Shown: one piece after another, positions 1 through 5,027 of the stretch
Numbering within the stretch: the first letter of the stretch is position 1
Layout of the letters: every line of letters begins with the position of its first letter
Assembly (NCBI GenBank): GCA_945221685.1
Contig: CALYNN010000083.1
Span: 1-7,027, forward strand
Direction of reading: 5' to 3'
Source: an uncultured Clostridia bacterium
GTDB taxonomy: Bacteria > Bacillota > Clostridia > Oscillospirales > Acutalibacteraceae
DNA length: 7,027 nt
The notes under the pieces: generated by a model
Databases searched by the model: none
Seen by the model: only the letters and a program-made list of their open reading frames with translations
Told to the model about the DNA's origin: nothing
Position numbers and translations under genes: made by a program

Positions 1-485
<485 letters not shown>

Positions 486-587
486 TTATAACTTCCTCCT
501 AAGTTAAAAAAATGTTTAATTGTAATTAGGGCGGCTCAGTCCTTTTAGGCAGATTTTAATCAGCTTATAGACCAAATGCCCTTAACT
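486..587 (-). other. nifJ 5' leader, about 100 nt
   Basis: This is the predicted untranslated leader of nifJ. It contains a short perfect inverted repeat, TAATT-GT-AATTA (517-528), close to the ribosome binding site. A weaker possible long-range pairing of GGGC/GCCC arms flanks the middle of the leader. I do not recognise a riboswitch, a T-box or a protein-binding operator. The small palindrome may be chance in AT-rich DNA. Confidence 0.3.
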
Positions 588-593
588 TTTCTA

Positions 594-622
594 ATTATAT
601 CACCTAAACATTATAAATTCAA
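594..622 (-). promoter_or_regulatory. Sigma-A-type promoter for nifJ
   Basis: Read on the minus strand, a -35 box TTGAAT (617-622) and a perfect -10 box TATAAT (594-599) are separated by exactly 17 bp. Transcription would start near 587 and give a leader of about 100 nt before the nifJ ATG. The promoter lies between the end of the lipoprotein gene (650) and nifJ, so nifJ can be expressed independently of the upstream genes. Confidence 0.75.
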
Positions 623-649
623 TGATAAATTTAAAAAAGGTAAATTATA

Positions 650-1318
650 TTAATCCATACCGCCGTCGAGCATTTCAATGCCGGTAACGATTACTATTTT
701 GCAGGAGTTCTCGTTTGATTTAACGGTAGCCGTATTATCGGATATGTTATTCATATCCGAAAGCTTTACAATTACTTTAACATCGCCCTTAAGCTTTCCA
801 AGCTTTACCTTAACCTCACTGCCGTCAAGCACAACCTCCTGAGGCTCAAGCTTAGTATATTTTTCATCCTTGGGAAGCTTATAGTAAACCGTCATATCGT
901 GGGTTTCATTATTGTAGTACGGAAGCTGAACGGTAACGGTTACCTCTCTCTTTTTAGGCTTTTCGGTGGTAGTTAATTTTGTTGTTGAGGTTGTTGTTTT
1001 CTTTGCGGTTGATTTTTCCGTAGTTTTACCTGTTGAAGCCTTTGTGGTTTTGTCGGACTTCTCGGTTTTCTTTTCCGTTGTTTCTTCCTTGCCGTTCTTT
1101 TCGGTTGTATTATTCTCTGCCGATGAGGTTATCTCCTTGGTAACAACCTTGCCGTTTTCGTCTGTAACCGTTTCGCCGTTTTCATCTGTTACAATTTCTG
1201 TTGAAGCCTGTGCGTCAACAGGGGTATCGGTATATTCCTTTTTACTGCAGGAGGCAAGCGAAAGAGTCATTGTTAATACAGCAATTACCGCAAGCAGTAC
1301 GGACATTGTTTTTTTCAT
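650..1318 (-). CDS. Secreted lipoprotein with VTDENG repeats and Lys/Thr-rich linker, function unknown
   Basis: This is a 222-residue protein predicted to be exported and lipid-anchored outside the cell membrane. Residues 1-23 form a lipoprotein signal peptide (MKKT, then a hydrophobic core) ending in the lipobox L21-A22-S23-C24, so C24 would be the lipidated residue. Next come two adjacent eight-residue repeats, EIVTDENG (41-48) and ETVTDENG (49-56). A low-complexity Lys/Thr/Glu linker follows (about 64-124, with TTEK recurring), then a C-terminal domain (about 125-222) rich in alternating beta-type residues. The chosen ATG (1316-1318) has AGGAG 8 nt upstream. The frame stays open a further 24 codons upstream, but those codons overlap nadE and would bury the signal peptide. 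The gene follows nadE by 25 nt and is probably cotranscribed. I do not recognise the C-terminal domain. A surface-exposed binding or structural role is only a guess, and no terminator is evident after the stop. Confidence 0.88.
   Translation of the reverse strand: MKKTMSVLLAVIAVLTMTLSLASCSKKEYTDTPVDAQASTEIVTDENGETVTDENGKVVTKEITSSAENNTTEKNGKEETTEKKTEKSDKTTKASTGKTTEKSTAKKTTTSTTKLTTTEKPKKREVTVTVQLPYYNNETHDMTVYYKLPKDEKYTKLEPQEVVLDGSEVKVKLGKLKGDVKVIVKLSDMNNISDNTATVKSNENSCKIVIVTGIEMLDGGMD
1151..1198 (-). repeat. Two tandem 24-bp coding repeats (VTDENG units)
   Basis: Units 1151-1174 and 1175-1198 agree at 20 of 24 positions and are in frame, each coding for E(I/T)VTDENG in the lipoprotein. The residues that follow (KVVTKE) resemble a decayed third unit. 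This suggests expansion by tandem duplication of an eight-codon spacer segment just after the lipidated cysteine. Confidence 0.8.
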
Positions 1319-1326
1319 AATAATAT

Positions 1327-1331
1327 CTCCT
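1327..1331 (-). promoter_or_regulatory. Ribosome binding site fixing the lipoprotein start
   Basis: On the minus strand AGGAG lies 8 nt before the ATG at 1316-1318. No comparable site was seen before the upstream in-frame ATG at 1388-1390, which lies inside nadE. This supports the signal-peptide start. Confidence 0.8.
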
Positions 1332-1343
1332 AACATAGTGAAT

Positions 1344-3239
1344 TTACATAAATGCGTTAAAGGACGCGTCACTGGGCATTCGCCAATCACCTCTGGGGCT
1401 TAAGGAAACCGTGCCAACCTTTGGTGAGTCGGGAATACAGGAGCGCTTAAACTGACTTACAAAAAATCTTTTTATAAACACCTGAAGCCATTTATCAACG
1501 GTTTCACCGTCATATTTACCGTCAAAAGCCTTTTGGGCAAGTGCCGAAAGCTTTTCCTTTGTAAAGCCGAAGCGAACAAAATTATAAAGGAAAAAGTCGT
1601 GAAGCTCATAGGGACCTATATTCTCCTCTGTTTTTTGAGCGATTTTGCCGTTTTCATCAGGCGGAAGAAGCTCGGGTGAAACAGGGGTATCAAGTATATC
1701 AAGCAACACCGCCCTTGTTTTTTCGTTGCTGACGGAGGCAACATATTCAACAAGATAGCGCACAAGGGTTTTGGGCACCGAGGCGTTAACGCCGTACATA
1801 CTCATATGGTCGCCGTTGTAGGTGCACCATCCCATTGCAAGCTCACTTAAATCTCCGGTGCCTACCAAAAGCTTACCGTGCTTATTTGCCATATCAAACA
1901 AAATCTGCGTTCTCTCGCGAGCCTGAGTATTTTCGTAGGTTATATCCTTAGCTGCTTCGTTGTGCTCTATATCCTTAAAGTGCTGAATACAGGCGTCTCT
2001 AATGCTGATTTCCTTAATCTCTATACCTAAAGATTTCATAAGCTCTATTGAGTTATTATAGGTTCTGTCGGTAGTGCCGAAGCCGGGCATTGTTATGCCG
2101 AGAATATCTGAATTGCTCTTGCCTAAAAGCTTCATTGCTTCAACGCACACAAGAAGCGCAAGGGTTGAATCAAGTCCGCCGGAAATTCCCACAACTGCAC
2201 CCTTTGAGCCTATATGCTCAATGCGCTTGGCAAGGCCCGAGGCCTGAATTGCAAAAATCTCCTTACAACGCTCTCGACGTTTTTCATCATCGGCAGGAAC
2301 AAAGGGATACGGGTCAACAAAGCGGTATTTTAAATCGTTTTTATCATTTTCGATTTCTGCCTGAACAAATCCAACTGCATCGGAGCTGTTTTCGAAGGAC
2401 ATATTCAGTCGTCGCTGACTAATCAGCTTTTCAATATCAACATCGGCAACAGTAATAACATTTTGTCTTGAAAATCTTTCACCCTCTGCAAGAATTGCAC
2501 CGTTTTCCGCAACAAGCGTTGCACCGGAAAACACTAAGTCGGTAGTGCTTTCATAAACAGATGCTCCTGCGTAAATATATGCACTAAAGCATCTTGCAGA
2601 TTGATTGGAAATCAAGCTTCTTCTGTATTCCGCCTTAGATACATACTCATCACTTGCAGAGAGATTTGCAATAATATTTGCACCGTGGCAGGAAAGCTTA
2701 CTGCTCGGCGGGCAGGCAACCCACAAATCCTCACACAGCTCAACACCTAATACAACATCATTACCCAAATCAAAAATCTGTTCGCCTATTTGAGTTTCAC
2801 AGCCGCAAATATTTATAGGCTGACAGGCTTCAAATTGCTCACCGGATGCGAACCATCGTTTTTCATAAAACTCATTATAATTTGCAATATTCTTTTTCGG
2901 AACAATGCCAAGAATATCACCGTCAAAAATAACAACCGCACAATTGTAAAGGCTATTATAAAACGGCACCGGCATTCCAACCAATACAGCTATTCCCTTG
3001 CCTGTTGTATATTCAACAATTTCCGCAAGAGCATCCTGTGCCGAATTTTGAAGAGCCTTTGTAAAAAACAAATCCGCACAGGTATATCCTGTTATTGAAA
3101 GCTCGGGAGTAACAAGAATTTTCACATTCTCCTCAATAGCCTTATCTATTGCGTTGATGATTTCGGTTTTGTTGTATTCGGGTTCGGCTACCTTTAGCTT
3201 TAACGATGCTGCCGCCACTCTTATCATTCCGTAGTTCAT
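1344..3239 (-). CDS. nadE: Glutamine-dependent NAD+ synthetase
   Basis: This complete 631-residue cytoplasmic enzyme makes NAD+ from deamido-NAD+ (nicotinate adenine dinucleotide), ATP and glutamine, the last step of NAD synthesis. The N-terminal nitrilase-fold glutaminase domain (about 1-290) releases ammonia. Its Glu-Lys-Cys triad is visible as E46 (PELSITGY), K115 (VPKKN) and C169 (VELCEDLW). The C-terminal synthetase domain (about 320-631) carries the ATP pyrophosphatase loop SGGLDS (353-358), GTGDLSELAMGW (460-471) and the substrate-loop region MYGVNASVPKTL (481-492). The length is close to the usual size for bacterial glutamine-dependent forms, and no key residue is missing. The ATG at 3237-3239 begins the family-like MNYGMIRVAAA and has AGGTGA 4 nt upstream. 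The epimerase gene ends 44 nt upstream and the lipoprotein starts 25 nt downstream, so an operon is likely. I see no dedicated NAD-responsive operator. Confidence 0.97.
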   Translation of the reverse strand: MNYGMIRVAAASLKLKVAEPEYNKTEIINAIDKAIEENVKILVTPELSITGYTCADLFFTKALQNSAQDALAEIVEYTTGKGIAVLVGMPVPFYNSLYNCAVVIFDGDILGIVPKKNIANYNEFYEKRWFASGEQFEACQPINICGCETQIGEQIFDLGNDVVLGVELCEDLWVACPPSSKLSCHGANIIANLSASDEYVSKAEYRRSLISNQSARCFSAYIYAGASVYESTTDLVFSGATLVAENGAILAEGERFSRQNVITVADVDIEKLISQRRLNMSFENSSDAVGFVQAEIENDKNDLKYRFVDPYPFVPADDEKRRERCKEIFAIQASGLAKRIEHIGSKGAVVGISGGLDSTLALLVCVEAMKLLGKSNSDILGITMPGFGTTDRTYNNSIELMKSLGIEIKEISIRDACIQHFKDIEHNEAAKDITYENTQARERTQILFDMANKHGKLLVGTGDLSELAMGWCTYNGDHMSMYGVNASVPKTLVRYLVEYVASVSNEKTRAVLLDILDTPVSPELLPPDENGKIAQKTEENIGPYELHDFFLYNFVRFGFTKEKLSALAQKAFDGKYDGETVDKWLQVFIKRFFVSQFKRSCIPDSPKVGTVSLSPRGDWRMPSDASFNAFM

Positions 3240-3243
3240 TAAA

Positions 3244-3249
3244 TCACCT
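3244..3249 (-). promoter_or_regulatory. Ribosome binding site of nadE
   Basis: On the minus strand AGGTGA is followed by only 4 nt and then ATG. It pairs with the ATCACCT part of the 16S rRNA tail, slightly nearer the 3' end-proximal helix than the usual GGAGG core, so the short spacing is normal for this register. It supports the first ATG over the internal Met at codon 5. Confidence 0.65.
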
Positions 3250-3263
3250 ATTTGTATAATATC

Positions 3264-3292
3264 TGTATATTATTGATAAATTATTAAATCAA
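3264..3292 (-). promoter_or_regulatory. Possible weak internal promoter before nadE
   Basis: On the minus strand TTGATT (3287-3292, overlapping the last codons of the epimerase gene) and TATACA (3264-3269) are spaced by 17 bp. Each matches the consensus at four of six positions. The region is very AT-rich, so a chance match is quite possible. If real, nadE and the lipoprotein could be expressed apart from the epimerase. Confidence 0.3.
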
Positions 3293-4183
3293 TGTAATTT
3301 TATATTTAAAAGAAACAGTTTCATTTGGCTCAAGAACCGTAATACCGCGCTTATGCTCAAAAATACCGTCCTCGTCGGTACAGCTTGAGATACCTGTCCA
3401 CGGCTCAAGGGCAACAAAGGGAGCCTTGCCCACTGCCGACCAAATCAACAGATTGTTCATATCCTGAAACTCAATTTTTACTCCCCTGCCCGAAGGTCCC
3501 GAAAGAGTTGCGCTTTTTGGCTTGCAGTCGTAAAAAATCAATGCGTCATTCTCCTCAAACAGCTGATGACGAAGATGCAGGATACTTCCTCCCTGCATAA
3601 CATCATATTTCTTTTCAGTATCAACCAAGCCGGTGCTGTGGTCGGGTCTGAGGCAGGGTTGACTTACCGCCGAGTCAAAGGTAACTGTATAATCCTCAAA
3701 GCATTCGTTTTCCGCAAGAGGACAGTTAAAGGCAGGATGACCGCCTATTGCAAAGGGAAGCCTTTCGTTTCCCATATTTGTAATTATATACTCATTTGTA
3801 ACCGTACTGCCGTTAAGAGTATATTTTATTTTAAGCTGATAGTCGAAAGGAAATTCTTTTTTAGTCTCCTCTGTGCTGTTTTGCACAAATGTTATACTGT
3901 TTTTCAGCTGCTCGCAGGGCTCAAAGGGATTAATTCTTGCGACTCCGTGCCGTTTCATATTACAGGGCTTACCGAATGCAGTTGACCTGCCCTCCGGCAA
4001 AACGCCCACTATAGGAAAGCACACAGGAGCCTGCCCTGCCCAGTAATCAGGATTTCCCTGCCAAAGATATTCCGTACCGTTTTTAACAAGGGAATTAAGC
4101 TGCGCCCCCTGCTTTCCGATAACAACCGAACAGTATTCGTTTGAAATTACATACTGCTTATTAACAGCCTTTTCAACAGTCAT
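3284..4183 (-). CDS. Aldose 1-epimerase family protein (LacX/YeaD-like)
   Basis: This complete 299-residue cytoplasmic protein belongs to the GalM/LacX/YeaD beta-sandwich superfamily, whose members interconvert alpha and beta anomers of sugars or sugar phosphates. Likely catalytic and binding residues are in place: H79 in KRHG, H149 in GGHPAFN, and E260 in ALEPWTG, the expected general base. The conserved start of the fold (IGKQGAQLNSLV, 22-33, and EYLWQGNPDYW, 38-48) and the C-terminal EPNETVSFKYKI (285-296) also fit the LacX branch rather than classical GalM, so the actual sugar is not predictable. The ATG at 4181-4183 has GGAG 8 nt upstream (4192-4195). It is the first gene of a probable minus-strand unit with nadE and the lipoprotein. 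No sugar transporter or catabolic gene is next to it that would reveal a substrate. Confidence 0.92.
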   Translation of the reverse strand: MTVEKAVNKQYVISNEYCSVVIGKQGAQLNSLVKNGTEYLWQGNPDYWAGQAPVCFPIVGVLPEGRSTAFGKPCNMKRHGVARINPFEPCEQLKNSITFVQNSTEETKKEFPFDYQLKIKYTLNGSTVTNEYIITNMGNERLPFAIGGHPAFNCPLAENECFEDYTVTFDSAVSQPCLRPDHSTGLVDTEKKYDVMQGGSILHLRHQLFEENDALIFYDCKPKSATLSGPSGRGVKIEFQDMNNLLIWSAVGKAPFVALEPWTGISSCTDEDGIFEHKRGITVLEPNETVSFKYKITLI

Positions 4184-4205
4184 CTAAATCACTCCATTCA
4201 AAATC

Positions 4206-4234
4206 ATTATAAACTATATAAATTTGTAATGCAA
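4206..4234 (-). promoter_or_regulatory. Promoter for the epimerase-nadE-lipoprotein unit
   Basis: On the minus strand a perfect TATAAT (4206-4211) lies 17 bp downstream of TTGCAT (4229-4234), a weak -35 that matches only TTG. Transcription would begin near 4199, leaving a leader of about 16 nt that starts almost at the ribosome binding site. Confidence 0.6.
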
Positions 4235-4236
4235 TA

Positions 4237-4265
4237 TTGAAAATGTTACACAGATAAGTTATTAT
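4237..4265 (+). promoter_or_regulatory. Promoter for the acidic orphan gene
   Basis: TTGAAA (4237-4242) and TATTAT (4260-4265) are spaced by 17 bp, each matching the sigma-A consensus at five of six positions. Transcription would begin near 4272, giving a leader of about 43 nt. Its -35 box lies 2 bp from the -35 of the divergent epimerase promoter. Confidence 0.7.
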
Positions 4266-4282
4266 ATATACATATTTGATAA

Positions 4283-4295
4283 TTGCCTATGGCAA
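4283..4295 (+). other. Small hairpin/palindrome in the leader of the acidic gene
   Basis: TTGCC-TAT-GGCAA is a perfect 5-bp stem with a 3-nt loop. It lies inside the predicted leader and ends 6 nt before the GGAGG ribosome binding site (4302-4306). It could stabilise the mRNA 5' end, or act as a small operator at DNA level. It could also be chance, being short. Confidence 0.4.
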
Positions 4296-4314
4296 AGCAG
4301 CGGAGGTTTAAATT

Positions 4315-4887
4315 ATGAATATTGAAGAATACATTGAAGATGCCATTTTCGGTGAAAAGGAGCAGCATAAAAATTTTTATATGCTGATATGGGATAATTT
4401 CATTGAGGACGGCTTTGTTATTGTTGACGAGCAGGGGCACGAGATTGACTCAATTATCAAGGCTGTTTCTTTGCAAAACCTTTTGGGTGAGTTTATTTAC
4501 AGGCTTTATGACGAGGTAAACGAAATAAGCTTTGAGGATATTATTGAAAATGCTCAGAACCTGGGCTTTGACGAAGATGATATTATTGAATACTGCAGGA
4601 CTGAGCCCGAAATTGAAATTGACGAGGACAACGAGGTAACAATTAAAAATGCCCTTGACTACATATCGGAAACAGTTGCAAACAAAATGCTTGAGGATTT
4701 TTCCGCAGATGATATTTTCGATTTTATGTTTACATCGACCTACGATTTTGAGCAGGACTTTGTTTTTGAATTTGAGGATTACGAGGAAATGCAGGCGTTT
4801 ATTGACAACAACCAAGACCAGCTTGACAACTATAAGGAGGAATACTCCTCTGTTTTGACTTGGATAAACGGCGGAATGATTTGCTGA
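4315..4887 (+). CDS. Highly acidic 190-residue protein, function unknown
   Basis: I do not recognise a family. The product is cytoplasmic by default, with no signal peptide or membrane segment. It is strikingly acidic: my count gives 52 Asp/Glu against 8 Lys/Arg, spread along the whole chain rather than in one tail. It is also rich in Phe and Tyr, which suggests a folded, mainly helical protein rather than a disordered one. Acidic runs include DEDD (86-89 region), EIEIDEDNE (about 99-107) and FEFEDYEE (about 151-158). The C-terminus is different in character (TWINGGMIC). The ATG at 4315 has GGAGG 8 nt upstream, its own promoter and a strong terminator, so it is monocistronic. Coding is supported by those signals and by acidic codons throughout; opposite-strand frames give low-quality proteins. 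Acidic DNA mimics and regulatory partners of basic proteins share this composition, but no motif ties it to either. Confidence 0.85.
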   Translation: MNIEEYIEDAIFGEKEQHKNFYMLIWDNFIEDGFVIVDEQGHEIDSIIKAVSLQNLLGEFIYRLYDEVNEISFEDIIENAQNLGFDEDDIIEYCRTEPEIEIDEDNEVTIKNALDYISETVANKMLEDFSADDIFDFMFTSTYDFEQDFVFEFEDYEEMQAFIDNNQDQLDNYKEEYSSVLTWINGGMIC

Positions 4888-4901
4888 AAAAACGGCTATA
4901 C

Positions 4902-4948
4902 AAAAGCCCTGATTACCTAATCAAACGGTAATCAGGGCTTTTTCTGTT
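4902..4948 (+). terminator. Strong intrinsic terminator, probably bidirectional
   Basis: A 16-bp perfect inverted repeat has arms at 4902-4917 (AAAAGCCCTGATTACC) and 4927-4942 (GGTAATCAGGGCTTTT), a 9-nt loop, and a T-rich tail continuing to about 4948. It starts 15 nt after the stop codon of the acidic gene. The A-run at the left base becomes a four-T tail on the minus strand, so it may also stop transcripts of the converging helicase gene, whose stop codon lies about 85 nt away. Confidence 0.92.
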
Positions 4949-5027
4949 TTGAGTTAAGTTTATTTAACATAACACACATCATAAAGAAAGACAAGTGTAG
5001 CTTTGTTTCAATACCTTCTAAAGTAAT
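4949..5027. other. Convergent intergenic spacer
   Basis: This AT-rich spacer lies between the terminator and the stop codon of the helicase gene. I see no open frame with a ribosome binding site, no promoter and no hairpin beyond a weak GTTAA/TTAAC pairing around 4953-4969. Confidence 0.5.

Noticed and set aside
486..622. Rex (NADH-sensing) operator upstream of nifJ
   Set aside because: Stretches such as GTTAAAAAAATGTTTAAT look AT-rich and vaguely similar, but no site fits the TTGTTAA-N4-TTAACAA pattern.
600..649. Terminator after the lipoprotein gene
   Set aside because: No hairpin with a T-run was found on the minus strand; read-through into the nifJ leader cannot be excluded.
966..1403. 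Open frame on the plus strand opposite the lipoprotein
   Set aside because: Its Val/Phe/Ser-rich product is the complement of the Lys/Thr/Glu linker, it has no good ribosome binding site, and the minus-strand lipoprotein has a signal peptide and lipobox.
3273..3292. Inverted repeat TTGAT...ATCAA at the epimerase/nadE junction as a terminator or NAD-regulator site
   Set aside because: Only 5 bp pair, with a 10-nt AT loop, no GC stem and no T-run; it overlaps coding sequence and is expected by chance here.
4450..4815. Minus-strand open frame opposite the acidic gene
   Set aside because: Its hydrophobic/basic product mirrors the acidic codons of the plus strand, and no ribosome binding site or promoter was seen; the plus-strand gene has all of these signals.
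4315..4887. Calling the acidic protein an anti-CRISPR, anti-restriction protein or DNA mimic
   Set aside because: Composition alone supports it. There is no phage, plasmid or anti-defence context and no recognised motif, so it is kept as a hypothesis only.
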